From NCBI GenBank assembly GCA_964554535.1, contig CAZKPB010000002.1, positions 1-64,000 of the forward strand: a DNA stretch of 64,000 bases, given 5' to 3'. The stretch comes from DMER64 sp964554535. GTDB lineage: Bacteria > Bacteroidota > Bacteroidia > Bacteroidales > UBA932. The notes beneath the pieces were generated by a model that did not search any database, was not told the origin of the DNA, and was given only the letters and a program-made list of their open reading frames with translations. Made by a program: the position numbers and the translations under genes. Below, piece after piece: positions 18,001-26,018 of this stretch (position 1 is its first letter; every line of letters starts with the position of its first letter).

Positions 18001-18638
18001 ATAGGGTAAACGATGAGGCGACGTATCCCGGCAAGGAGGGTACCGGCATTGGACTGGCTCTGGTGAAGCAGTTGGTGGATTTGCAGAAGGCCTCCATTGA
18101 GGTCAGCAGTGTGCCGGACAACACCACCTTTACCATTATCCTTCCTTACGGAACCGCGGCCAAGGAGGCGGCCCCACTGCAGGGCGATTTGCTGGATTAC
18201 CCGGCAGAGGCAATGGAAAATGCGCCGGAAGATGAGAGGTATCAGGCGGAAGAACAGCCGTTTGCCAACACGTTGTTGATTGTGGAGGACAATTATGAAT
18301 TGCTCAATTTCCTGCAGATCAATTTTGGGCATATGTATAACGTGGTGACGGCCGTTAACGGCAAGGAGGCGTTGGCGCGCCTGGAGGAAAGTGCCATCAT
18401 AGACGTGATTATAACGGATATACTTATGCCGGTGATGGACGGAGTGGAATTGTGCCGTGCGGTGCGTGCCAACCCCATGTTGTGTCATATTCCCATTATT
18501 CTGCTTACCGCACAGACCGATATCCGGTCCAAAACCCACGGGCTGGACTACGGTGCCGATGTGTTTATTGAAAAGCCTTTCTCTCTGGAATTTTTGAAGG
18601 CCCAGGTGCCAGTATCATCAAGAACCGAAACCAGTTGA
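15081..18638 (+). pseudogene. Hybrid two-component sensor (HTCS), main part before frameshift
   Basis: About 1185 residues as read. A signal peptide is followed by two seven-bladed propellers of Reg_prop repeats (about 30-660; many W(I/V)GT and LWI units), a Y_Y_Y domain (about 675-745) and a transmembrane helix (about 757-775). Then come a histidine kinase with phospho-acceptor His814 (HEIRTPLS), an N box NLLSNALKYA (about 925) and a G box (about 986), and a receiver with Asp1113 (ITDILMPVMDG). The frame is lost after LKAQV at about 18608: GTGCC appears where GTGGCC would continue into the AraC domain of the next fragment. Normally such sensors detect an oligosaccharide in the periplasm and activate an adjacent SusC/SusD locus. 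Confidence 0.92.
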
Positions 18639-19051
18639 AGGAAATATTCACCTCTTCTCCGCTTACTCCGCCCCAAAGCATTGCCCGCAACACATCGGAC
18701 CTTAAGTTTCTTACACGGGTGAACGACATTATTATGAATAATCTGGCCGAGTCCTCCAACCTCATTGAGACTTTGGCGCTTAACCTGTCCATCAGCCGGT
18801 CCAGCTTGCACAAGAAGATCAAGGCCGTGTCCGGAATGACCCCCAACGATTATATCCAACTCATTCGTCTGAAACGCGCCGCCGAGTTGTTGAGTACCGG
18901 CGAGTACCAGATTAATGAAATTTCCTATATAGTGGGCTTTAACACACCCTCTTATTTTTCTAAATGTTTTTGCAATCAATTCGGGATGTTGCCGCGGGAT
19001 TTTGCGGCAAAAACCGGAGATAAATCCTTACCAGATGAAACTAATGAGTAG
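18635..19051 (+). pseudogene. HTCS C-terminal AraC-type DNA-binding domain after frameshift
   Basis: 138 residues in the frame into which the HTCS should continue (homology really starts at about 18611 with SIIKNRNQLKEIF). It is an AraC/XylS double helix-turn-helix: LALNLSISRSSLHKKIKAVS (first HTH) and INEISYIVGFNTPSYFSKCF (second HTH). Restoring one G near 18608 fuses it to the kinase/receiver part into one protein of about 1322 residues, a normal HTCS length. On its own it has no obvious ribosome-binding start. The stop at 19049-19051 overlaps the start of the phosphatase gene. Confidence 0.88.
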
Positions 19052-20090
19052 ACCCTTGGCAGCCGTGGCGGTTGCCTTGCTGTTGGGTACGGCCTGTACC
19101 GCGGAACAGAAAGTGGAAAATGTGATTTTTTATATCGGTGACGGTATGGGATGGGGCGCCGTATCAACTCTGGTGATGCAGCATATGGACAAGGCACCGC
19201 AGGAGGTGGCCCTGTACCGGATGGACAATGCCGGAGCTGCCACCACATATTCCATGAATGCCAAGGTTACTGACTCTGCTGCGGGGGGTACCGCCCTGGC
19301 TACCGGAGAAAAGACCAAGAATAGTATGGTGGGAATCAATGCGGCGGGCGACACGTTGCGCAGTGTGCTCATGAAGGCACAGGATGCCGGAAAGACAACC
19401 GGTATTGTGGTCAACACCGCTCTGGTGGATGCCACTCCGGCCGCTTTTTACGGCCACGTGACTAAACGTTATGACTGGGAAGAGTTGGCTATGCAGATGC
19501 TTACGGCCAACGTGGATTTTTATGTGGGGGCGGGGCTTCCCTCGTTCAATCAGCGGGCGGATTCGGTGAGCATTCTGCCGTTGTTTGAAAAGCAGGGGTA
19601 TCTGGTGTGCAATCAATGGGATCAAGCCAAGAATGCGCAGGCAGACAAAATGCTGGCGGTATTTGATAACAGCATGGAAGGCCTTCCCGCCGATATCTTA
19701 AACCAAGCGGTTACAAAAACGCTTTCCCTGATAGACGCCAAGGCCAACTCCAAAGGGTTCTTTTTGATGATTGAAGAGGCGCAGATAGACCATTGGGGCC
19801 ACGACAACAATGCCGAGGGTATGAAGGCCGAGATGGAACATTTCAACAACACCCTCACCACCTTGCTGGATTATGCCGATGCGCATCCGGGCACGCTGGT
19901 GGTAGTGACGGCCGACCATGAAACCGGCGGGGTGATGGTGGACAATAACGGGGAACCGCTTTTCAGCCTTCCTTCCCATTCGGGGTCACTGGTTCCCGTA
20001 TTTGCTTACGGCCCCGGAGCGGAAAACTTCAGCGGGCTGATGGACAATACGGACATTCCTCACAAGATTTTGTCGCTGTTGGGGCTGTAA
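19035..20090 (+). CDS. Alkaline phosphatase (exported)
   Basis: 351 residues from the ATG at 19035. The signal peptide ends in a lipoprotein-like LLLGTAC (Cys21), so it may be lipid-anchored. The alkaline phosphatase core is complete: metal ligand Asp in IGDGMG, nucleophile Ser in VTDSAAGGTALATG, EEAQIDHWGHD and TADHETGG metal ligands, and a final His in LPSHSG. It hydrolyses phosphate monoesters in the periplasm or at the surface. Its start overlaps the HTCS stop by 17 bases (8 if the ATG at 19044 is used), implying translational coupling to the sensor. This is the only hydrolase in the SusC/SusD locus. A strong terminator follows. Confidence 0.92.
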   Translation: MKLMSRPLAAVAVALLLGTACTAEQKVENVIFYIGDGMGWGAVSTLVMQHMDKAPQEVALYRMDNAGAATTYSMNAKVTDSAAGGTALATGEKTKNSMVGINAAGDTLRSVLMKAQDAGKTTGIVVNTALVDATPAAFYGHVTKRYDWEELAMQMLTANVDFYVGAGLPSFNQRADSVSILPLFEKQGYLVCNQWDQAKNAQADKMLAVFDNSMEGLPADILNQAVTKTLSLIDAKANSKGFFLMIEEAQIDHWGHDNNAEGMKAEMEHFNNTLTTLLDYADAHPGTLVVVTADHETGGVMVDNNGEPLFSLPSHSGSLVPVFAYGPGAENFSGLMDNTDIPHKILSLLGL

Positions 20091-20097
20091 AAAGGCG

Positions 20098-20146
20098 GCA
20101 CAAAAAAAAGAGGGTGACTTTTTGAGCCACCCTCTTTTTTTTGTGC
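20098..20146. terminator. Strong bidirectional intrinsic terminator
   Basis: A perfect 19-bp stem (20098-20116 with 20128-20146) has an 11-base loop. It contains A8 before and T8 after a GAGGGTG/CACCCTC core, so it works on both strands. It separates the phosphatase (plus) and the tricorn-like protease (minus). Confidence 0.92.
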
Positions 20147-20148
20147 GG

Positions 20149-23100
20149 TTACATAAACCGGTCGGCCGGTGTGGGAGGCATAGGTTTCCAGTCTTTCAAT
20201 TCTTCAAGCAGTACTTCCACAGCTTTATTTAGTTGGGCGTCGTTACCCAGGAAGTCTTCAAAAGGATTGATGTCTACTTCAATATCCGGGTCTACGCCGT
20301 GACCTTCCACTATCCATTCTCCGTCAGTGGAATAAGAGGTGAAGAACGGGGTGCGCACGTCCTGGCCGTCCAGGTAGGGTTTGGAGCCGGAGATGCCCAC
20401 AATACCGCCCCAGGTGCGCATTCCAATCAGTTTACCCACGCCCAGCTGGCGGAAGCTGTAGGGGAACAGGTCGCCGTCAGATGAGGAATATTTGTCAATC
20501 AGACATACTTTTGGGCCGTAGTGCATCTCGTTGGGAACGGGGATGTTGTCTCCGTTGCGGTACATGCTTATCCGATACATCTCGCGGTTTAACCGTTCCA
20601 GAATGATGGGTGACACGTTGCCGCCACCGTTCATCCGGTCATCAATAATCAGGGCTTTTTTGTTGAGCTGCGTGTAGAAGAGTTTGGTGAACATTTCCAG
20701 CCCGGCATCACTCATATCGGGAATGTGGATGTAACCGATCTGCCCGTTGGAGGCTTTGTCCACCTTGGCAATATTCTCCTGTACCCATTCGTAGTACGCC
20801 AGCTGGCTTTCATCGGCTATGGGTTTTACGTATACGGTGCGGGCGCCCTTTTCAGAGGCGGTGGTGTTGACTTTTAGTGCCACGGTTCGACCCACCTTGC
20901 CCACCAAGGCCTGATGGACGCTCTTTAATGAGGTAGCGCTTACTCCGTCTATTGCCAGAATGTAATGGCCTTCTTTGACCTCAACTCCCGGAAGGGTAAG
21001 CGGTGAACAGAGTGCGGCATCCCAGTTTTCCCCTTTGAACACGTGGGTCACTTTAAAGAAACCTTGTTCGGCTTTGGCAAATTTGGCGCCCAGCAGGCCC
21101 ACTTTCACGCGCGGGGCGGCGGGGGCGCTTTCCGGCGAGGTCACGTACGAGTGGCCGATGTTCAGCTCGGAAATCATCTCGCCAATGACATAGGTCAAGT
21201 CGTGGCGGTGTTTGACGTAGGGCAGCAGTTGGGCGTACTTTTCGTGGATGAAGTTCCAGTCCCTGCCGTGCATAGTGGGCAGGTAGAATCCGTCCCGGAA
21301 CACGCGCCAGGTCTCGTTGAAAATCTGATTCCATTCCTGTGCGTAGTCCACATACACTTTGACGTCGTTCATATCTACTTTCTTGTCTACTTTCCAGGTA
21401 GGAGCTTCCACCACATAGAATTCGTTCCCTTTGTACAACAGGGCTTTTTTGGCGGCGGGCGCAAAAGCCATCATGCGGCCCTGGGTCACGGACGACACCT
21501 TAAGGTCTTTCAGAGATATTTTCTGAACCTCGGCAGCACGGTTGCTGCTGAAGAACAGTTCGTCATCAAAGGCACCCAGCAGTTGGTAGCGGCCGGCGGG
21601 AAGGGGCAGGGCACTGGCGCGTTCCACTATGCCTTCCAGATCCACTTTCATATCCTGTATGGCGGGGGCCGGTTTGGCGGCAGAGACGTTCTTGCCGCCT
21701 TTTGTGGGAGCGGGTGCAACGGCTTCTTCTTTGGCGGGTTCGGGCAATTTATATTCATCGCCCTTGAGCGCTACGGGGTTGGGGGTATTTTTGGCAAGGG
21801 GCACTATAAAGACCTTGCTGCTTACGTCATAAGCATAGTCCCATTCCACTTGTGACATACGGGGAGAAAAATCCGTGGCCAGGGTGTAAAACAAGTATTT
21901 ACCGTCTTGCGAGAAAATAGCGGACGAGGCGTTGTACCATTGGGTGGTTACGGCCGTTGAGGTGCCGGTGGCCACTTCATACAGATACACCACACTGGTA
22001 CGGTTGTCGTCTTCCGTGGTGTAGACTATCCATTTGCTGTCCGGAGATAGGTCGTAACTGCGGATGCCCGAGTGCGGGAACTGAATAATGCGCTTTACGT
22101 TTTTGGAGGCTACGTCGGCATAGAAGAAGTCCCTTTCATCTGTAGTGAAGTAGAGCCCCTTGGAGTCAAGGCTCCAGGAAAGTCCCTGGGGGTAACCGTG
22201 GTCAAATTGAGAGATGACTGCGGCCGAGTCAAAATTGTCAAAGGGGGCTACATAGAGCTGGTATTCACCTGATTCGTCGGAGAAGAAAGCGATTTGCCTG
22301 CCGTCCGGTGACCAAACAGCCTCGCGTTCATGCACGCCGCTGGTGCGGGTTAAATTGTAGGTGGCACCCTCGGTCGAGGGCACAGAGAAAATATCTCCGT
22401 GAGCGCCTACCAGCACGCGGCTGCCGTCCGGAGCCAGGTCCATATCCGAGGCTTGTGGGGCGGCGTACACCCATTGATTGCGTGCGTACAGGTCTTCACT
22501 GTTCAGGCGGATGTCCACTTTTTCCGTTTTGCGCGTGGCCACGGTATATTTGTAAATATAGCCGCCGTTTTCAAATACAATATAGTCGTTGGAGTTGGCG
22601 GGGAATTTTACATCGTAGGTATCAAAATTCGTGATTTTGGAAATGTTTTTTGTCCGGGTGTCGTAGCAGAACAGGTTCATGATGGAATCGCGGTCAGACA
22701 AAAAGTAAATTTCCTGGTCTATCCACATGGGGAAAATGTCCTGTGCGGGGTGGTTGGTAATGTTCTCCAACTGCGTGGTGCCCATGGGATGAACCCAGAT
22801 GTCGTCCGCCTGGCCGCCGCGGTAATACTTCCAGGTGCGGAATTCCCGGAACATGCGGTTCATGGCCAGTTGCTTGCCGTTCGGAGAGAAGGAGCAGAAA
22901 CTTCCTTCCGAGGTGGGGAGTTGCGTGGATTCGCCGCCGGTAGGAGCCACAAAGCGGATTTGTCCCCTGAGCCCCGAGAAGGTATACCAGCGTGAGCGGT
23001 AAATGATTTCATTTCCGTCCGGAGTCCAGCCCATGACAATGTTGTTGGGCCCCATACGGTCGCCGATGTTGTCACGGTCAAGGGTGGCGGTCCAGGTAAG

Positions 23101-23409
23101 GCGTTCCGGCGTGCCGCCGGTGGCGGGAACGCTGTATACTTCGGTATTGCCGTCGTATTGTCCGGTAAAAGCAATGGTTTTTCCGTCCGGTGAAAACCTC
23201 GGGAATACTTCATAGCCAATGTGCGAGGTAAGTTTTTGGGCGGTACCGCCGTTTACGGGTACCGTGTAAAGGTCACCTGCGTAAGAAAAGGCAATCTGCC
23301 GGTCGCTTACAGCGGGAAAACGCAACAAACGGGCTTCAGCGCCGGACGTCTGGGCTGCCAGGCTCAGCCCCAAAGCACAAAAAAAGGATAAAAGGAGAGT
23401 TCGTTTCAT
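20149..23409 (-). CDS. Tricorn-like S41 protease
   Basis: 1086 residues with a signal peptide (ending SLAAQ). WD40/PD40-type beta-propeller repeats (FSPDGK, SPDGRQIAF, LSPDSKWIVYTT) cover about residues 30-560. A Pro/Ala/Lys-rich insert (about 545-585) precedes the core, PDZ and C-terminal S41 peptidase domains (about 690-1060). The peptide motif DKYSSSDGDLFPY (about 985) probably carries the nucleophilic serine by analogy with tricorn. Such proteases trim peptides; this version is exported to the periplasm or secreted. The long size and propeller-first order match bacterial tricorn homologues. It is divergent from mscL. Confidence 0.92.
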   Translation of the reverse strand: MKRTLLLSFFCALGLSLAAQTSGAEARLLRFPAVSDRQIAFSYAGDLYTVPVNGGTAQKLTSHIGYEVFPRFSPDGKTIAFTGQYDGNTEVYSVPATGGTPERLTWTATLDRDNIGDRMGPNNIVMGWTPDGNEIIYRSRWYTFSGLRGQIRFVAPTGGESTQLPTSEGSFCSFSPNGKQLAMNRMFREFRTWKYYRGGQADDIWVHPMGTTQLENITNHPAQDIFPMWIDQEIYFLSDRDSIMNLFCYDTRTKNISKITNFDTYDVKFPANSNDYIVFENGGYIYKYTVATRKTEKVDIRLNSEDLYARNQWVYAAPQASDMDLAPDGSRVLVGAHGDIFSVPSTEGATYNLTRTSGVHEREAVWSPDGRQIAFFSDESGEYQLYVAPFDNFDSAAVISQFDHGYPQGLSWSLDSKGLYFTTDERDFFYADVASKNVKRIIQFPHSGIRSYDLSPDSKWIVYTTEDDNRTSVVYLYEVATGTSTAVTTQWYNASSAIFSQDGKYLFYTLATDFSPRMSQVEWDYAYDVSSKVFIVPLAKNTPNPVALKGDEYKLPEPAKEEAVAPAPTKGGKNVSAAKPAPAIQDMKVDLEGIVERASALPLPAGRYQLLGAFDDELFFSSNRAAEVQKISLKDLKVSSVTQGRMMAFAPAAKKALLYKGNEFYVVEAPTWKVDKKVDMNDVKVYVDYAQEWNQIFNETWRVFRDGFYLPTMHGRDWNFIHEKYAQLLPYVKHRHDLTYVIGEMISELNIGHSYVTSPESAPAAPRVKVGLLGAKFAKAEQGFFKVTHVFKGENWDAALCSPLTLPGVEVKEGHYILAIDGVSATSLKSVHQALVGKVGRTVALKVNTTASEKGARTVYVKPIADESQLAYYEWVQENIAKVDKASNGQIGYIHIPDMSDAGLEMFTKLFYTQLNKKALIIDDRMNGGGNVSPIILERLNREMYRISMYRNGDNIPVPNEMHYGPKVCLIDKYSSSDGDLFPYSFRQLGVGKLIGMRTWGGIVGISGSKPYLDGQDVRTPFFTSYSTDGEWIVEGHGVDPDIEVDINPFEDFLGNDAQLNKAVEVLLEELKDWKPMPPTPADRFM

Positions 23410-23424
23410 AGTAGGAATATCAAC

Positions 23425-23456
23425 TTGGGTATAAAGGTAAAAAATTGATATATTCG
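23425..23456 (+). promoter_or_regulatory. mscL promoter
   Basis: TTGG (23425-23428), a 20-base spacer and TATATTCG (23449-23456) fit the Bacteroidota -33/-7 pattern with one change in the -7 box. The ATG at 23479 is 22 bases downstream. Confidence 0.55.
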
Positions 23457-23478
23457 CATGTAAAATAACCTTAATATT

Positions 23479-23919
23479 ATGTCAAAATTTTTCAAAGACT
23501 TCAAAGCATTCGCCATGAGAGGCAACGTAATTGATATGGCCGTGGGCGTAATCATAGGGGCTGCCTTTGGTAAAATTATCACTTCATTGGTATCCGACCT
23601 GCTAATGCCCTTGATTGGGGCTCTGGTGGGTGGTGTCAATTTCACGGACTGGAAATGGACTATTGTACAGGAACATCCCGGCCTGCTGGACCCGTCTGTC
23701 ACTATGCCGGCCGTGACATTCAATTATGGCAATTTTCTGCAAGTACTATTTGATTTTCTGATTGTTGCGTTCTGTATCTTCCTGCTGATAAAAGGGATTG
23801 CCAAATTGACCGCCCTTGGCAAGAAAGAAGAACCGGCCGCTCCCGCTCCGGATCCGCAACCTACCAAAGAAGAAGTGTTGCTTACAGAAATCCGGGATTT
23901 GCTAAAAGAAAACAAATAG
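23479..23919 (+). CDS. mscL: Large-conductance mechanosensitive channel MscL
   Basis: 146 residues, normal for MscL. The N-terminal amphipathic helix and first transmembrane segment read FKAFAMRGNVIDMAVGVIIG, continuing into AAFGKIITSLVSDLLMP. A periplasmic loop (about 50-82) is followed by the second transmembrane helix (about 88-107) and a cytoplasmic helix after a Pro/Ala-rich linker. It forms a pentameric pore that opens under membrane tension to release solutes in osmotic downshock. It stands alone with its own promoter. A weak hairpin (23930-23959) lies downstream. Confidence 0.97.
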   Translation: MSKFFKDFKAFAMRGNVIDMAVGVIIGAAFGKIITSLVSDLLMPLIGALVGGVNFTDWKWTIVQEHPGLLDPSVTMPAVTFNYGNFLQVLFDFLIVAFCIFLLIKGIAKLTALGKKEEPAAPAPDPQPTKEEVLLTEIRDLLKENK

Positions 23920-23929
23920 TAGCGAAGTG

Positions 23930-23959
23930 CACCGATACGGGAGAATTAACCGTATGGTG
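23930..23959. terminator. Possible hairpin terminator after mscL
   Basis: CACC-ATACGG pairs with CCGTAT-GGTG around a 9-base loop with one bulged G. No T-run follows, so this is a weak call based mainly on position between convergent genes. Confidence 0.35.
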
Positions 23960-23981
23960 GCATAACCGACAAGCCCGATTG

Positions 23982-24371
23982 TTATTTTGCAACGGCTATC
24001 GGTTTGCTGTTTTTTAGATTCAGTAACACTTTGGCCAGTTGGTCGGGGCAGGAAGTGTTCTTCTTGCCGCAGGGGATGCCTTTGAGGCGTTTGGTCGCTT
24101 CCTCGGGCGTCATACCCTTGAGCAGGGCCCCCAAGCCTTTGCTATTGCCGTCACAACCGTTGGTAAACACTACACGCTGGAGGGTGTTGGCTTTGGTGTT
24201 GATTTCAATATTGATTTTGGTAGAGCATACCGTGGAATCAGGAGTGGCTTCCACCTTGCGAATGCCTGCAGGAGTAATCTGATCTTTAACAATAACTTGG
24301 GCGCTCATAACTAAAGGTGTGAATAAGAGAAGGGAGATTCCCAAAATTGACAGAGATAAAATCTTGTTCAT
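23982..24371 (-). CDS. Secreted TSCPD-domain protein
   Basis: 129 residues. Residues 1-24 form a signal peptide (LLLFTPLVMSAQ). The rest is a TSCPD domain: VCSTKINIEI (about 47-56), FTNGCDGNSKGLGALLKGM (about 72-90) and the name-giving CGKKNTSCPDQLAKVL (about 102-117). TSCPD domains occur at the C-terminus of B12-dependent ribonucleotide reductases and as small stand-alone cytoplasmic proteins; an exported one is unusual. Its four domain cysteines could bind a metal or form disulfides in the periplasm (inference). It follows the STN protein by 47 bases but has its own -7 box (TAACTTTG, 24392-24399), so cotranscription is not certain. Confidence 0.78.
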   Translation of the reverse strand: MNKILSLSILGISLLLFTPLVMSAQVIVKDQITPAGIRKVEATPDSTVCSTKINIEINTKANTLQRVVFTNGCDGNSKGLGALLKGMTPEEATKRLKGIPCGKKNTSCPDQLAKVLLNLKNSKPIAVAK

Positions 24372-24391
24372 ACGTTTATATAAATGAGCGC

Positions 24392-24399
24392 CAAAGTTA
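24392..24399 (-). promoter_or_regulatory. -7 box (TAACTTTG) before the TSCPD gene
   Basis: Perfect TAnnTTTG match on the minus strand, 20 bases before the ATG at 24371. It suggests the TSCPD gene can be transcribed separately from the sigma/FecR cluster. No -33 element is clear. Confidence 0.4.
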
Positions 24400-24418
24400 G
24401 TAAATGTTGTGGATGCGG

Positions 24419-25927
24419 TTAATCCAGCTGGCGTTTTTTCAGCTGTTTGATGATACGGGAAATGACTTGTTCAATGCCCGATTCGGGTTCAATGATGTTG
24501 TAATCTTCCCAGAAGTCCTCGTCCTGGAAGTCGGCCACCTTGTCCATAACGATATCATTTGAGCGGATTCTGCTCTCGGACGGAATTTTGTACATATTGT
24601 TGCTGCGTTCCGTAATGGCCATTTCCGAGGTAACCGTGTACGAATTCTTGAAAAGTTTGCGTTGCCATTTGGAGTCGAATTTTAACTCGGTGCGCGAATA
24701 GTCAAATACCCATTTTCCGTCAACTTCCTTGTAGTTTACCAAATAGGTGGCGTACTGGAAGTCAATGGCCAGGCCAATGGGTTTGCGGTGAATTAACAGG
24801 GCGGATGCGTTGGGATTCTCTTCTATGTTCATATTGAATTCAATGCGGGAAATGGCCAGCGATTTGGATTCAATATATATTTTGCCGCGGAACAATATGG
24901 GCTGTATGGAGGGTTTTTGATCAAAAGCCACCACGTAATGCACCTTGCCGTCAATCTGGATGGGAGATTCCATGGTGAAATCGTATGCATCCTTGATCTC
25001 CGGAGTATTGACGCCCAGGAAGGGATATTTGGCTACGTCAATTTCAAGGGCCGAGTTAATCCCCCCGCGGAACTTGACAAAAACAGTATCAATGCGTTGC
25101 CAGTCAATACTGCCACGACCTTTATAGATACCCACCTGGTCACTGCCCATGCTGCGGTACGAGGTCTTGTAAATATCCACTACGGCTTCTGATAACGTGA
25201 CGTAGTTGCTTCCCTTGCGAATCATTTCACGATAAAAACCGGTCATTTGCATAGGTTCGGTAGGGTAGTTTTCCGACACACGGGCCAAAGAACGTTCCAC
25301 CAAATCCAGGGCATCCGTGGGGCGTACCACAATGCTGGGAAGGTCCAATGCCACTGCCTTGAGGTAGATGACGTTGTTTTTCTGCGCCATAAGGGTCTTT
25401 AGCGGAATATTTTGTGTTTCATATCCGAGGAAGGAAATACGTAACGTCTGGTTGGCCGCGGTTTCCGGGAATTTGAACACAAAGGCGCCTTCCCCGTTGG
25501 TGACGTTGCTGATGCCGACCTCTTCAACCGACAGAGAGGCAAATACCAGCGGTTTTTTGGAGTCGGCATCGGCCACCGAGCCGCTGATGCTGAGCAATTG
25601 CGGCAACTGGTCGTGAGCGGTGAGTACAATGTAATCGTTTTCAAATACGAATTTCATCCCGTTTTGCGCAAAAGCCTCCTTGAGGCATTGGGCTACGGTC
25701 TTGCGTCCGGCCTTGATGGGCAGGACTTCGTTGATGTTTACTTCACTTTTGCTGTAGACAAAAAGGTATTGGGTCTGTTTTTCCACTTGTTCAATGAAAG
25801 ATCCAAGCGTAAGAGAGTTGCCGGTAATGGTGATGGGAGCGTTTTGAGGCAGGTCATTTGCATAGGCTCCACGGGGGGCCGCCAAGGCTAAAAAGAGCCC
25901 GATGAGCAGAAATAGACTTTTTTTCAT
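24419..25927 (-). CDS. STN-domain protein with carboxypeptidase-like domain, no TonB barrel
   Basis: 502 residues. Signal peptide (about 1-23), then a secretin/TonB short N-terminal (STN) domain (about 30-105: LTLGSFIEQVEKQTQYLFVY), then a carboxypeptidase-D-like beta-sandwich (about 113-195: ISGSVADADSKKPLVFASLS). The final 300 residues contain a GFYREMIRKG motif and many beta strands, as in Bacteroidota proteins with a LolA-like outer-membrane domain. The chain ends without plug or barrel. STN domains normally sit on TonB receptors and contact the periplasmic part of FecR. Here the gene follows fecR by 91 bases, so it is probably the signal-delivering partner of that anti-sigma factor (inference). 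Confidence 0.82.
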   Translation of the reverse strand: MKKSLFLLIGLFLALAAPRGAYANDLPQNAPITITGNSLTLGSFIEQVEKQTQYLFVYSKSEVNINEVLPIKAGRKTVAQCLKEAFAQNGMKFVFENDYIVLTAHDQLPQLLSISGSVADADSKKPLVFASLSVEEVGISNVTNGEGAFVFKFPETAANQTLRISFLGYETQNIPLKTLMAQKNNVIYLKAVALDLPSIVVRPTDALDLVERSLARVSENYPTEPMQMTGFYREMIRKGSNYVTLSEAVVDIYKTSYRSMGSDQVGIYKGRGSIDWQRIDTVFVKFRGGINSALEIDVAKYPFLGVNTPEIKDAYDFTMESPIQIDGKVHYVVAFDQKPSIQPILFRGKIYIESKSLAISRIEFNMNIEENPNASALLIHRKPIGLAIDFQYATYLVNYKEVDGKWVFDYSRTELKFDSKWQRKLFKNSYTVTSEMAITERSNNMYKIPSESRIRSNDIVMDKVADFQDEDFWEDYNIIEPESGIEQVISRIIKQLKKRQLD

Positions 25928-25978
25928 AACTTTGTAATTAAATAGTTAGTACAGGAGCGTTTTTTTGTGTTAACTGTC

Positions 25979-26008
25979 GGCCGGCAAGTGTGTCCGCACG
26001 AGCCGGCT
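25979..26008. other. GC-rich hairpin between fecR and the STN gene
   Basis: GCCGGC at 25980-25985 pairs with GCCGGC at 26002-26007. A T-rich tail follows only on the plus strand, so it is not a terminator for the minus-strand genes. It could be an mRNA structure separating expression of the two genes or a block to antisense transcription. Confidence 0.3.
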
Positions 26009-26018
26009 TTCTTTTTAT

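Noticed and set aside
17226..18539. 437-residue minus-strand open frame opposite the HTCS kinase region
   Set aside because: Antisense to motifs of kinase and receiver domains that are clearly coding on the plus strand.
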